Shown in pieces: positions 34,588 through 43,922 of a stretch of 64,000 nt of DNA (position 1 is its first letter; each line of letters opens with the position of its first letter). Both the position numbers and the translations under genes were made by a program. Source of the DNA: Candidatus Thermofonsia Clade 1 bacterium (lineage in GTDB: Bacteria > Chloroflexota > Anaerolineae > Aggregatilineales > UBA2796); assembly GCA_002794705.1 (NCBI GenBank), contig PGTK01000001.1, positions 248,001 to 312,000 on the forward strand. Direction: 5' to 3'. A model generated the notes under the pieces. That model searched no databases and was not told the origin of the DNA. It was given only the letters and a program-made list of their open reading frames with translations.

Positions 34588-34610
34588 GGGAGAGTACCTG
34601 TGCAGAAAGG

Positions 34611-36692
34611 TCAGGCGTTTTGGCTCTGTTCGGCTTTGTAGGCAGCGATGACTTGCTGCGCAATATGGCTTGGCACGGTCTCGTAGCGATCAAAGGTCAT
34701 GGTGTAGACGCCGCGCCCGCCCGTCATCGAGCGCAGATCGTTGCTGTAACGCTGCATCTCAGCCAGCGGCACGTATGCAGTCACTACGCTACGCCCTTTT
34801 TCGGTATCCATGCCTAGCACGCGCCCGCGCCGTGAGGTCAGATCGCTGATCACATCGCCCATGTTTTCCTCAGGCACTACCACGCGCACTAGCATGATCG
34901 GCTCTTGCAGAGCGGGTGCTGCTTGTAGGAACGCCTCTTTGAACGCCTCGCGCCCTGCGATCTGAAAGGCAATGTCTTTCGAGTCCACAGGATGCATTTT
35001 GCCGTCTACCACTGCCACTTTGACGTTCACAATCGGGCAGCCTGCCAGCACGCCTTGCTCCATCACGGAGCGGATACCTTTCTCAATAGACGGGATAAAT
35101 GTCTGTGAGATGGCGCCGCCGACTACTTCGTTAACGTATTCGAACTCGCTATCTGCCAGTGGCTCAATGCGCAGATGCACTTCGCCGAACTGACCCGCGC
35201 CACCTGTCTGTTTTTTGTGGCGATAGCTAGCTGTGCTGACTTTTGTGATCGTCTCGCGGTACGGCACTTTGGGCACCGAAGTGGTCAAGCCAACGCCCAT
35301 GCGCTCTGCGCGTGCCACAGCCACAGCAATGTGGATATCGCCCATGCCTGAAAGCACTACTTGCTTGGTGGCGGGGTCTTGCCGCCAGCGCAGGGTCGGA
35401 TCGGCTTGCACCAGCTGCGTGAGCGCTGTACCCATTTTGGTGCCATCAGCCTGCGTTTTCGGCTCAAGCGCCACTGAGTAGATCGGATCGGGATAGGTCG
35501 GTTTGCGGATGACGAAGGGATGCTCTTTGGTCGAGAGCGTGTCGTTCGTCTGCGTGACGCTCAACTTCGCCACAGCGCCGATATCGCCTGAGTGCAGCAC
35601 GGGTACGGGCATCTGCTCTTTGCCGCGCATGACCAACAGCTGTCCGAGCCGTTCCTCTTGCCCTTTTTCGGCGTTGAAGTAGGTGTGACCGCTCTCTAGC
35701 TTGCCACTGAAAATGCGGAAATAGCTCAGTGTGCCGACGTAGCGATCAAAAACGGTCTTGAAGACGAAGGCGGCGGGCGGCTTGTCATCTGACTGGGGAC
35801 GATCTAGGAATTGCACTTCCTCATCGGGCTTATTTTGAAGTGCGACGCGGCGCTGTGAAGGCGGCGAGACATACACTAAGAGCGCCTCCAGCAGCGGATA
35901 AGTGCCGATGTTCAGTTCGCCGCTGGCAACGAGGACTGGCACGGTCTTTAGATCGGCGTCGCGGGCTGCCATGCGCATCCCATCACGAATTTCCTCAAAG
36001 CTGAGCGTCTGAGTCTCAAAATATTTCTCGACCAGCTCGTTACTCGCCTCAGCTGCCGCCTCTACAAGGGCAAGGTGCGCTTTTTCGATCTCAGGGAGCA
36101 TTTCGGCAGGCGGTTCGCTGCGCTCGGCGCCTGTGCCGTAGTATGCCTTTTGGGTCAGCACATTGATCACGCCTTTGAAGGCGCTCCCCTCACCTATCGG
36201 CAGCAGCACAGGGATGAATTTATACTCAGGGAAGCGCACATGCAGCGCTTCGAGCGTGCGCGCAAAGCTGGCATTCTCGCGGTTAATCTTATTGATAACG
36301 ACTAAAATCGGCTGATTGAATTCATCAGCAAATTGCCATGCCAGCTCCGTGCCAACTTCAGGTCCGTTCACAGCATCCACGACTACGACAACGGAATCGC
36401 ACACGCGCACGGCATTTTTCACTTCACCTTGAAAATCGGTATAGCCGGGCGTATCCAGCACGTTGATCTTGTGGTCTTGGAACTCAATCGGGATGAGCGA
36501 GGTGCTGATGGAGAGTTGGCGCGCCTTCTCTTCTTCGTCATGGTCAGAGACTGTGGTGCCATCTGCCACTTTGCCCATGCGCGTGGTATTGCCCGCTGTG
36601 AAGAGCAGCGCCTCCGTTAGGCTGGTCTTGCCGGCGCCCTGATGACCGACCAAAGCCACGTTTCGTATAAATTCAGTGGTATACTCTTTCAT
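34611..36692 (-). CDS. EF-G-like translational GTPase (EF-G2 subfamily)
   Basis: Protein of 693 residues with the five-domain layout of EF-G. G1 is GHQGAGKT at 16-23. G3 is DTPGYTDF (80-87), with Tyr where canonical EF-G has the catalytic His. G4 is NKIN (134-137), with Asn137 encoded by AAC where NKxD has Asp. The start [19 protein letters not shown] and [19 protein letters not shown] are characteristic of the EF-G-like paralogues, not the fusA of str operons; a reported mycobacterial EF-G2 binds GTP but lacks ribosome-stimulated GTPase. No ribosomal or tuf genes are nearby. Its long leader (start near 36813) carries a hairpin. Confidence 0.85.
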   Translation of the reverse strand: MKEYTTEFIRNVALVGHQGAGKTSLTEALLFTAGNTTRMGKVADGTTVSDHDEEEKARQLSISTSLIPIEFQDHKINVLDTPGYTDFQGEVKNAVRVCDSVVVVVDAVNGPEVGTELAWQFADEFNQPILVVINKINRENASFARTLEALHVRFPEYKFIPVLLPIGEGSAFKGVINVLTQKAYYGTGAERSEPPAEMLPEIEKAHLALVEAAAEASNELVEKYFETQTLSFEEIRDGMRMAARDADLKTVPVLVASGELNIGTYPLLEALLVYVSPPSQRRVALQNKPDEEVQFLDRPQSDDKPPAAFVFKTVFDRYVGTLSYFRIFSGKLESGHTYFNAEKGQEERLGQLLVMRGKEQMPVPVLHSGDIGAVAKLSVTQTNDTLSTKEHPFVIRKPTYPDPIYSVALEPKTQADGTKMGTALTQLVQADPTLRWRQDPATKQVVLSGMGDIHIAVAVARAERMGVGLTTSVPKVPYRETITKVSTASYRHKKQTGGAGQFGEVHLRIEPLADSEFEYVNEVVGGAISQTFIPSIEKGIRSVMEQGVLAGCPIVNVKVAVVDGKMHPVDSKDIAFQIAGREAFKEAFLQAAPALQEPIMLVRVVVPEENMGDVISDLTSRRGRVLGMDTEKGRSVVTAYVPLAEMQRYSNDLRSMTGGRGVYTMTFDRYETVPSHIAQQVIAAYKAEQSQNA

Positions 36693-36762
36693 AGCGTTCG
36701 CCTCATCGCGGCGATTTCCCTTTCTCTAAAGATTACTTCCTTGAACAGTGTCAAAAAGCTAT

Positions 36763-36788
36763 CGCTGTACCATTTTTTTGGCACAGCG
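36763..36788 (-). promoter_or_regulatory. Leader hairpin upstream of the EF-G-like gene
   Basis: In the minus-strand transcript a 10-bp stem (arms 36779-36788 and 36763-36772, one G-U pair) closes an all-A 6-nt loop; TTTTT follows 8 nt later. It lies between the predicted transcription start and the start codon, so it might be an attenuator or mRNA-stability element. Confidence 0.4.
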
Positions 36789-36819
36789 GGTTGCTTTTGC
36801 AGCGCTATCCGTTAAATGG

Positions 36820-36848
36820 ATTTTAAGTCGGGCGGCGCTGCTTGTCAA
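36820..36848 (-). promoter_or_regulatory. Strong promoter of the EF-G-like gene
   Basis: On the minus strand a consensus -35 TTGACA (36843-36848) and -10 TAAAAT (36820-36825) have the ideal 17-nt spacing. The predicted start near 36813 gives a leader of about 120 nt. Confidence 0.75.
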
Positions 36849-36854
36849 AAAGAG

Positions 36855-38288
36855 CTACGGGAAACTCTGCTTCGTCCATTGCAGCGGATCAACTTGCACG
36901 CCTCGCACGAATAGCTCCCAGTGCAGGTGCGGACCAGTTGAGCGTCCGCTGCTGCCGACTGTACCGATCACGTCACCTGCTTGCACGAATGCACCTGCTC
37001 GCACACCGATGCTCTCTAGGTGCCAGTAGCCTGTGAAGATTCCCCAGCCGTGATCAATGATGATGGCGTTGCCGCGCACGGTCAGTGGCTCTGCCAGCAC
37101 TACCATGCCCGCTGCAGGCGCATAGACCGCAGCGCCCGGCAAGGCGGCGAAGTCCGTGCCTGTGTGGATGGTGTTCAGCGCGCCGCCATTGTAGCTACGG
37201 CGCGTCCCAAAGGGCGAGGTGACCGGCGCCGCGCAGGGCAAGCCCATCAGACCGCCGAAATAGCGCTGTGGCGTGATTACACTGACTGCTTGCCGCACGC
37301 GCTCTTCCTCAGGCTGCGTGATAGTAGGATTGAGCAAATCAAGCTGATTGGCAGTGAGCGTAATTGCCTCGCTGCGGTAGCCACCATCAGCCACACGGAC
37401 GCGCCATTCAGCCGTGTGCTGTGTGCCATTGGCGGATGTAGCGGTCACGCGCAGCGGATAGAGATTCGGCTCTGCCAGCGCTTCAATGCCCAGCAGTGCT
37501 GTATGCATCACGCCCGATTCATCGCTGAAAACTGTCACGGACTTGCCCATAAAGGCGATCGCAAGGCGCGTCGGCTGCACTGTGACCATTCGTAACACGC
37601 TGGTGCGCCCTTGCTCAGCTGCTGTCATCTCAAAACGGACAAAGGGACGCGGCAAGTCAGTCAGCGGGATGCCGCTCTCATCAGTGGGGATGATCAAGGG
37701 CTGACCGATGTAGAGCATATCGGCGCGAGGCAGGCGATTGATCAGCCGAATCAAGTCGGCGGAGGTGCTGTAGCGTGCTGCAATGTGGTAGAGCGTTTCG
37801 CCGCGCTCCACGCGGTGAATCCAGCCTGTTTTAATGCCTTGTGCGCTCTCTGAGCCTTCCTGAAGGGCGATGCGCTGCCCGATGTACATTTGGCGCGGAT
37901 TGGTGATATAGTTGCGCTGCGCAATTGCCGCCTCTGTGGTGCCGAAGGCAGCTGCCAGCTTGAAGAGCGTATCGCCAATTTGGAGCGTGTATTCTGTTGG
38001 AATGCCGATGGATGACTCTTCAGGCGGCACGGGCGCGCTTGGCACAATGAGACGCTGTCCGACGGTGAGCGCTGCAGGATTTCGAATGCCGTTCAGCCGA
38101 ACGAGGTCTTCGACAGTTGTGCCGTAGCGTTGCGCAATGCGGAAGAGCGTCTCGCCGCGCTGCACCACGTGAATGGTCATGCCCGTAGTCGGTTTATCGC
38201 CGCCCTCTTGCGCCTGTACGAGCGATAGGCTGCTCAGCGCTGCGCAGAGCAGCAACAGGCTGAGTAAACGCAATAAATGGACTCGCAT
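36855..38288 (-). CDS. LysM-domain M23 peptidoglycan endopeptidase
   Basis: Secreted protein of 477 residues. After a signal peptide (MRVHLLRLLSLLLLCAALSS), three LysM repeats (MTIHVVQRGETLFRIAQRYG, EYTLQIGDTLFKLAAAFG, IHRVERGETLYHIAARYS) bind peptidoglycan. A beta-rich spacer follows (about 205-320), and the C-terminus is a LytM/M23 metallopeptidase: zinc ligands in HTGTDFAALPG and GPHLHWELFVRG, with NAIIIDHGWGIFTGYWHLES between. It would cleave cell-wall cross-links during growth. A TTG at 38306 is in frame, but the ATG at 38288 starts the normal signal peptide. Confidence 0.85.
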   Translation of the reverse strand: MRVHLLRLLSLLLLCAALSSLSLVQAQEGGDKPTTGMTIHVVQRGETLFRIAQRYGTTVEDLVRLNGIRNPAALTVGQRLIVPSAPVPPEESSIGIPTEYTLQIGDTLFKLAAAFGTTEAAIAQRNYITNPRQMYIGQRIALQEGSESAQGIKTGWIHRVERGETLYHIAARYSTSADLIRLINRLPRADMLYIGQPLIIPTDESGIPLTDLPRPFVRFEMTAAEQGRTSVLRMVTVQPTRLAIAFMGKSVTVFSDESGVMHTALLGIEALAEPNLYPLRVTATSANGTQHTAEWRVRVADGGYRSEAITLTANQLDLLNPTITQPEEERVRQAVSVITPQRYFGGLMGLPCAAPVTSPFGTRRSYNGGALNTIHTGTDFAALPGAAVYAPAAGMVVLAEPLTVRGNAIIIDHGWGIFTGYWHLESIGVRAGAFVQAGDVIGTVGSSGRSTGPHLHWELFVRGVQVDPLQWTKQSFP

Positions 38289-38331
38289 CCTAGCATCCGA
38301 ACTCAAGATAGGCAGATTATACGCTGTAGGC

Positions 38332-39306
38332 TTAGCGCTTCAAAATGCCGCGCCAAAAACCGAGTCCCCATGCTAGGTGGATCGTCAAGAAGATGAGCGG
38401 CAAGCGCAAGAAGTGCGCCATGCCGTGCCTGCGCGCCACGCGCCAACTGAAAAAGAGATTTGTTGCAGCGTAGAGTGCCAAGCCGAGCAGCCATAACGTC
38501 CGCAGCAGCGGGCTGAATGGTGCGATCAGCGCGCCGCTAAAGACTCCTGCCACGAATAACGGCGCAACCAGCTGCCGCACGCGCAGCGACTTCGGATGTT
38601 TCTTGAGAGTCTGCACACGCCCGATCCCGTAGCGATAGTATTGCTGCCACAGCGCTGGGAGGCTCTGCCTGCAGTAGTAATCGGAGCGGATTTCAGGCGA
38701 GAAATAAATTTTGCCGCCCGCCGCCCGAATCCGATAGTTCAGCTCATAATCTTCGTTGATGGCGAAGGCAGGATCGTAGCCGCCTGCGCGCTCTAGCGCC
38801 CAGCGCCACCACGCGCCCATGTAGACCGTATCTGTATAGGCGGGCTGCTGGCTGACGTGGAAAGCCGTCGGCACGGCAAAAGCAGACCTGCCTGCTGCGG
38901 CAATCGCTTTGCCCATAGGCGTCTCACCGACAGGATACATGCCGCCGCCGACGTTCCAAGCCTCTGTGCTTTGCAGGGCGCGCACACAAGCGCGCAGATA
39001 GTCAGGCGCGATGATGGTATGCCCGTCTACGCGCACGATGATCTCGCCTTTGGCGTGCGCAAGGGCGATGTTCATCGCTGCTGCCTGAATGCGCTGCGGA
39101 TTATCCACAATGCGCACGCGCTCCGCCTCAGGCAGGCTTTGAATGACTTGGCGCGTAGCATCTTGGCTCATGCCGTCTGCCACGATCACCTCAAAGCGCT
39201 CTGAGGGATAGTCTTGCGCCAAAACTGCGCCTAAGCTTCGCGCAATGAAGGCTTCCTCATTATAGATGGGCATGATCACAGTGACGAAGGGATAATTCTC
39301 AGACAT
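38332..39306 (-). CDS. GT2 glycosyltransferase (ExoA-like)
   Basis: Protein of 324 residues. The GT-A domain starts FVTVIMPIYNEEAFIARSLGAVL; acidic motifs include VIVADGMSQDATR and IIVRVDGHTIIAPDY, and NEDYELNYRIRAAGG holds the catalytic-base ED region. C-terminal hydrophobic stretches at about 245-320 anchor it to the membrane. The pattern matches succinoglycan ExoA-like enzymes, so extracellular polysaccharide synthesis is the likely role. It is separate from the pgeF operon, which diverges from it. Confidence 0.8.
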   Translation of the reverse strand: MSENYPFVTVIMPIYNEEAFIARSLGAVLAQDYPSERFEVIVADGMSQDATRQVIQSLPEAERVRIVDNPQRIQAAAMNIALAHAKGEIIVRVDGHTIIAPDYLRACVRALQSTEAWNVGGGMYPVGETPMGKAIAAAGRSAFAVPTAFHVSQQPAYTDTVYMGAWWRWALERAGGYDPAFAINEDYELNYRIRAAGGKIYFSPEIRSDYYCRQSLPALWQQYYRYGIGRVQTLKKHPKSLRVRQLVAPLFVAGVFSGALIAPFSPLLRTLWLLGLALYAATNLFFSWRVARRHGMAHFLRLPLIFLTIHLAWGLGFWRGILKR

Positions 39307-39386
39307 AGTCCATATCTAGCCGCATGATCAGCCATAGTGTAGCACCTCAGCGCCCAGTCGCCCTGCCCAAGCGCGTCGCTTTTGTG

Positions 39387-39392
39387 TAAAAT
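39387..39392 (+). promoter_or_regulatory. -10 element of the pgeF operon
   Basis: TAAAAT about 37 nt upstream of the pgeF ATG, with a poor -35 (TGCCCA, 17 nt away). Confidence 0.3.
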
Positions 39393-39428
39393 TGCCGCGC
39401 AACTGACACTTCCTAGATCGGAGCATAA

Positions 39429-40220
39429 ATGCGACGCATCGAGCCGTTTGGCGGCGCTGTATACTACCAATTTGAGCAATGGGCGAACGAATCGGCGCTG
39501 CAACACGGCATTTTCACGCGACTGGGCGGCAGCAGTCAAGCGCCTTTTGCCGCCCTGAACGTCGGCAGCACAGTCGGCGACGATCCCGCGCATGTGCGCG
39601 CCAATCTCCGCCAAATCTACGAGACGCTTGATGTAGACGGCAAGCGCGCCTGCACGGTCTGGCAGGTGCATAGCGCCGACTGCATTGTAGTGGATCAGCC
39701 GCATCCAAGCCAAGACTGGTTAGCCCAAGCCGACGGCATGGTCACGAATCGGCGCGGCGTGCCGCTGATCATGCGCTTTGCCGATTGCGTGCCGATCCTG
39801 CTCTACGATCCGCGTCGGCGCGCCATTGGAATTGCCCATGCCGGCTGGCGCGGCACAATTCGCGGCGTCGCTCAGAGCCTCTTGCGCACTATGCAGAGCG
39901 CCTACGGCACGCAGCCCGCCGATGTGCAAGCCGCCATCGGACCGAGCATCAGCGCAGCGCGCTACCAAGTGGGCGCGGAAGTGGTTCAGGCAGTGGCGAG
40001 CGCCTACGGCACGCTTGACGGGCTGATTCAGCGCGCTGAGGACGGGAGCGCCTATTTTGACCTCTGGGAGGCGAATCGGCGTGCTTTGGAGCGCCAGGGC
40101 GTGCGCCAAATTGAGATCAGCGGCATTTGTACGGCAACGCGCACAGATGAATTCTATTCGCACCGCGCTGAGAACGGCAAAACTGGGCGCTTTGCCGCCG
40201 TCTTTATGCTGAGAGAGTAG
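39429..40220 (+). CDS. pgeF: Peptidoglycan editing factor PgeF (purine nucleoside phosphorylase YfiH family)
   Basis: Protein of 263 residues of the YfiH/DUF152 laccase-domain family. Metal-binding residues are visible: His in WQVHSADCIV, Cys in RFADCVPILLYD and His in GIAHAGWRGTIRG. Family members remove wrongly incorporated L-Ser from UDP-MurNAc and some act on purine nucleosides. CGGAG is 6 nt before the ATG. It is followed after 2 nt by yggS; the pair is conserved in many bacteria. Confidence 0.9.
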   Translation: MRRIEPFGGAVYYQFEQWANESALQHGIFTRLGGSSQAPFAALNVGSTVGDDPAHVRANLRQIYETLDVDGKRACTVWQVHSADCIVVDQPHPSQDWLAQADGMVTNRRGVPLIMRFADCVPILLYDPRRRAIGIAHAGWRGTIRGVAQSLLRTMQSAYGTQPADVQAAIGPSISAARYQVGAEVVQAVASAYGTLDGLIQRAEDGSAYFDLWEANRRALERQGVRQIEISGICTATRTDEFYSHRAENGKTGRFAAVFMLRE

Positions 40221-40222
40221 TT

Positions 40223-40951
40223 ATGAGCGAACTCGCTGAACGTCTAGAGGCTGTGCGCCGTGAGATTGAGGCGGCTTGCCGCCGTGCTGGGCGCCCTACT
40301 GATTCAGTCACACTGGTCGCAGTCAGCAAGACGCACGCAAGCGCCACTATCCGCGAGGCGATCCGCTGCGGGCAACTCGATTTCGGCGAGAGCCGCGTGG
40401 AAGAGGCGCTAGAGAAAATCGCTGAGATCGGCAGTGCCGCCATATGGCACATGATCGGGCATGTGCAGAGCCGCAAAGCACGCGACGTGGTAGCGCTCTT
40501 CGACTACGTCCATTCGCTCGATAGCGCCCGCCTTGCGGAGCGCTACGCCCGCCTATTAGCCGATGGCGGGCGCGGCGATGCGCGTCCCTTTCGCGTCTTG
40601 ATCGAGGTCAACATCTCTGGGGAGCCGAGCAAGCACGGCGTGCTGGCTGCCAACTGGCAACACAATCGCGCCGTGCGCCAAGCGCTCTGGGCAGAGATTC
40701 AGCGCATGATCGGCTTGCCGCTCGTGCAAGTGGAGGGCTTGATGACCATTGCGCCCATTGTCAGCGACCCTGAGCAAGCCCGCCCGTACTTCGCCTCGCT
40801 GCGCGCCTTGCGCGACGCACTTGCCGATGATTTTCCGCAGGCGGACTGGCACAGCCTGAGCATGGGCATGAGCGATGATTACACGGTCGCTATTGAGGAA
40901 GGCGCGACGCATGTCCGTATTGGACGCGCTATATTTGGTGAGCGCCACTGA
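40223..40951 (+). CDS. yggS: YggS-family pyridoxal-phosphate-binding protein
   Basis: Protein of 242 residues with the alanine-racemase-type TIM barrel fold. The PLP lysine is in LVAVSKTHASATIREAI, and the family motifs DFGESRVEEALEKI, WHMIGHVQSRKARDVV, EVNISGEPSKHGV and LSMGMSDDYTVAIEEG follow in order. It acts in vitamin B6 and amino-acid homeostasis rather than racemisation. Tightly spaced in the pgeF-yggS-GT4 operon. Confidence 0.92.
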   Translation: MSELAERLEAVRREIEAACRRAGRPTDSVTLVAVSKTHASATIREAIRCGQLDFGESRVEEALEKIAEIGSAAIWHMIGHVQSRKARDVVALFDYVHSLDSARLAERYARLLADGGRGDARPFRVLIEVNISGEPSKHGVLAANWQHNRAVRQALWAEIQRMIGLPLVQVEGLMTIAPIVSDPEQARPYFASLRALRDALADDFPQADWHSLSMGMSDDYTVAIEEGATHVRIGRAIFGERH

Positions 40952-40954
40952 GCC

Positions 40955-42079
40955 ATGCACATCGCCCTGATCGCCACTGACCCCACTGAGACGCATGGCT
41001 GGAGCCGCCACGCCTATGATCTAATTAGCGCCCTTGCTGCACATGGCGTACAGCTCACGCTGATCACCTCGCGCCATGCCGCCTCGCTCGATTTGCCCAA
41101 CACAACGATACGGCGTCTGCTCCCCAGCCTGACCGCGCCGCCGCGCCTGCTCACGCCGCGCCTGATCGCTGCAAATTGGGCAGTGGGGCGCACTGCACAC
41201 CACGCTGACCTCTTGCACGTGCTAGCAGAGCCATACACGCTTGCCGCCCTCACTGCCCGCAAGCCGCTGGTGGTGACTGCGCACGGCACCTACTTGCCTC
41301 TGACCGCCCAAATGCGCCTGTTCGGCGCGCTCTACCGCCGTGTCTACCGCCATGCTGCGATCATCTGTGTCAGCCGCTATACAGAGCAGCGCGTTAGAGC
41401 CGTCTTGCCGCACGCCCAGACTCGCGTCATACCCAATGGCGTGAACCTCGCCCGTTTTGCACAACCCGTCACCCTGAGCGCTCCCAAGCGCGCCCCGACT
41501 GTCCTCTCAGTCGGGCAGATCAAGGCGCGCAAGGGCTTCTTAGAGATCGTCGAGGCAATGGCACTTGTCCGTGCGCAGATTCCAGAGGCGCAAGCCGTCT
41601 TCATTGGCGAGACGAAGGGCGATCCGCAATATGTGGCGCAACTAGAGGCGCGCATCGCTGCGCTCGGCTTACAAGACGCTGTCCACGTGCTTGGTCGCCT
41701 GCCTGAGCCTGAGCTGAAGGCTTGGTACGCCGCCGCCGATATCTTCGCCCTACATTCGCTCAATCAAGGGCAGAGCTTCGAAGGCTTCGGTCTAGTTTAC
41801 CTTGAGGCAAGTGCTGCAGGCTTGCCCGTCATAGGCACGCGAGACTGCGGCGCCGAAGACGCGATCCGCGAGGGCGAGACGGGCTTCCTTGTGCCACAGG
41901 GCGATGTGCCAAGCCTATCTGAGGCGATCATCCGCCTGCTGCGCGACCCCGATCTGCGCCGTCGACTCGGCGCTAACGGGCAAAAATTTGCCGCACAGCA
42001 CACCTGGGAGGCGGCTGCGCGGCAAGTCCTAGCCTGTTATGAGCAGATTCTTACGGACACGAAATCACGCCGTAGATGA
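40955..42079 (+). CDS. GT4 glycosyltransferase
   Basis: Protein of 374 residues of the GT-B fold. ETHGWSRHAYDLISALAAHG begins the acceptor domain, VISRYT-type IICVSRYTEQRVRAVL and VIPNGVNLARF mark the linker, and GQSFEGFGLVYLEASAAGLPVIG is the EX7E donor-binding motif of GT4. A soluble cytosolic enzyme that transfers a sugar from a nucleotide donor; acceptor unknown. It starts 3 nt after yggS and overlaps the convergent LivJ-type gene by 29 bp. Confidence 0.85.
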   Translation: MHIALIATDPTETHGWSRHAYDLISALAAHGVQLTLITSRHAASLDLPNTTIRRLLPSLTAPPRLLTPRLIAANWAVGRTAHHADLLHVLAEPYTLAALTARKPLVVTAHGTYLPLTAQMRLFGALYRRVYRHAAIICVSRYTEQRVRAVLPHAQTRVIPNGVNLARFAQPVTLSAPKRAPTVLSVGQIKARKGFLEIVEAMALVRAQIPEAQAVFIGETKGDPQYVAQLEARIAALGLQDAVHVLGRLPEPELKAWYAAADIFALHSLNQGQSFEGFGLVYLEASAAGLPVIGTRDCGAEDAIREGETGFLVPQGDVPSLSEAIIRLLRDPDLRRRLGANGQKFAAQHTWEAAARQVLACYEQILTDTKSRRR

Positions 42080-43922
42080 TCTCGAACAGGTTATTCGCTT
42101 TGCCGTTCGGACCTTCGTTGACCTCATTGTTCAGGTCTACGATCACAGCATCTTTGAAGTTGCTCCCAACGTATAGCACGCCCGAATAGGTGATGACGAC
42201 AGTCGTCTGCTGCTGGCTTGCCAAGCCTGGCACATTCACTGCCCCGTAGACGCCTTGGAAAGATGCCGCCACAGCGAATGGACCGGCATTCGCGCCACCC
42301 TGATTGCGTATCGTCACCGTCAGGTTGAACGGCATACACACCTTTAGCGGATTCTGGCTCAGGAAGGCACTGATCACTACGAGATCAGGGAAGGGCGAGA
42401 GCGTGGGCGGCGGCGGTGTGGGGGTGGCGACGGGCGTGCGCGTCGGCGGAATTGGCACTACGGGCAATGTGCGCACATTCCCGAAAATGCTCACCAAGCG
42501 GCTATCGCCTGTGATCCACGCCAGCTGACCCTGAAAATTGAAGCTGAACCAAGTGTAGGTGGGATTTGCGCCCAGCAACTCAACTTTGGTGCCGCGCGGC
42601 AAGCGCCCGATAGGCGGATCGTACTCCTGACCGGGTCCATAGCGCACATTCACGAAGTCGTTCAGCACGGTCAGCTCCACGAAGGCGGGTGTGGCTGTGA
42701 CCACAACAGGGGGCGGCGGCGGCGGCAAGGTCGCTTGAACGAGTGGCGGCGGAGGAGGCGGCAAGGTAGGCTGCAGCACTTGCTCAGGCAGATCGGGCAG
42801 ACGCTGCCCCGCACGGTAACGCGCAAAGAGCTGCCCGCCGCCCGTCGCGTTCGTCTCAAAGATCACAACGTTCTGAGTTGTCTCGCCGCCGCCAATGGAC
42901 GGATCGAACGTGCCTTGCAAGGAGGGCTGCGCGGGCAGAGTCAGCAATCCAACGAATAGCTGGGCAGGTTGCGCCCCGACTCGCGCAATGGCAGCTAAGA
43001 CGGCATTCGCCGCATCGTAGGCTGCCGCTGCGATCGCATCTGGCGCCTCGCCGAATGCCTCCAGATAGGCGCGCACAAATGCCTCACTCACAGGCGAGCG
43101 ATCCGTCAATAGCCAGTTGCTCACGCCGAGCATACCCGCCAAGGGCGCCGCACCTAGACCGTTGATAAAGGCGCGATTATCCGCCTGATCGGTCACGAAG
43201 CGTCCCGTGAAATTCGCCTCGCGCAGCGCCTCATACAGCTCCACCAGCTGATCCACCTCACCAAAGGCGACAACCGTATCTGGCTGGGTCTCTAGCACCA
43301 CCTGCGCAGCTGCTGCAACAGGTCTATTCGGGTCTTGCAAGATGGGAGTCGCCGCCACTTGCCGCTGTGCGAGCGCCACAACTAACGCTGTTGCTGCGGA
43401 GGGCGCGCCTGCGGATGTCCCCTGATAGATTGTGATCCGCCGTGCGCCAAAATTGCCGATCAGCGCATCGGCAAGCGCCGTCATGCGCGCCGTATCGGAC
43501 GCACGCGAGCGGAAACTATTTGTGGCAAGTCCAATTGGCACTTCGTTGCTGGTCGCTGCTGTGAAGAGCGGCGCGCCATTCGGCTCTCGATTGGCAATGG
43601 CACGCGCAAAGCCCGCGCTATCCGGACCGAAAATTGCCGAAACGCCGATCTGCTCTAGGCTGCTGATCGCGGCAATCACCTCTTCTGCCGTGCGCGCCTC
43701 TGCCACTGCCGGGCTGACACCCACCCGCTGACCGTTCGGCAAGAGCGCGCCGCCTTGCTGATTGATCTGCTCCAGCGCTAAGCGCACGCCCCTAAAGGTG
43801 CTACCATTGGGCGAGCCGATGATCCCAAAAATGATCGGCTGCCCTTGCGCCGTCGCGGCTGAAAACGGCACAAATACAGCGATCAGCGCCACGCTGAGCG
43901 CCACTAAAAGGAGTCTTTTCAT
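42051..43922 (-). CDS. LivJ-like periplasmic-binding protein fused to SH3 and CARDB-like domains
   Basis: Secreted protein of 623 residues. Signal peptide MKRLLLVALSVALIAVFVPF; then a two-lobed branched-chain-amino-acid-type binding domain (about 28-360, IIFGIIGSPNGSTFRGVRLALEQIN and FGPDSAGFARAIA). Two polyproline stretches (about 385-415) lead to an SH3b domain (about 425-490, NVRYGPGQEYDPPIGRLPRG), a Pro/Thr linker, and a C-terminal CARDB-like beta-sandwich (about 515-623, FNLTVTIRNQGGANAGPFAV). No LivH/M/F/G genes are adjacent. AGAGGGA is the ribosome site. It may act as a wall-associated ligand sensor rather than a transporter subunit. Confidence 0.8.
   Translation of the reverse strand: MKRLLLVALSVALIAVFVPFSAATAQGQPIIFGIIGSPNGSTFRGVRLALEQINQQGGALLPNGQRVGVSPAVAEARTAEEVIAAISSLEQIGVSAIFGPDSAGFARAIANREPNGAPLFTAATSNEVPIGLATNSFRSRASDTARMTALADALIGNFGARRITIYQGTSAGAPSAATALVVALAQRQVAATPILQDPNRPVAAAAQVVLETQPDTVVAFGEVDQLVELYEALREANFTGRFVTDQADNRAFINGLGAAPLAGMLGVSNWLLTDRSPVSEAFVRAYLEAFGEAPDAIAAAAYDAANAVLAAIARVGAQPAQLFVGLLTLPAQPSLQGTFDPSIGGGETTQNVVIFETNATGGGQLFARYRAGQRLPDLPEQVLQPTLPPPPPPLVQATLPPPPPPVVVTATPAFVELTVLNDFVNVRYGPGQEYDPPIGRLPRGTKVELLGANPTYTWFSFNFQGQLAWITGDSRLVSIFGNVRTLPVVPIPPTRTPVATPTPPPPTLSPFPDLVVISAFLSQNPLKVCMPFNLTVTIRNQGGANAGPFAVAASFQGVYGAVNVPGLASQQQTTVVITYSGVLYVGSNFKDAVIVDLNNEVNEGPNGKANNLFEIIYGVISCP

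Noticed and set aside
34611..36692. Housekeeping fusA
   Set aside because: Motifs DTPGY and [10 protein letters not shown] and the lack of str-operon neighbours place it in the EF-G-like group.
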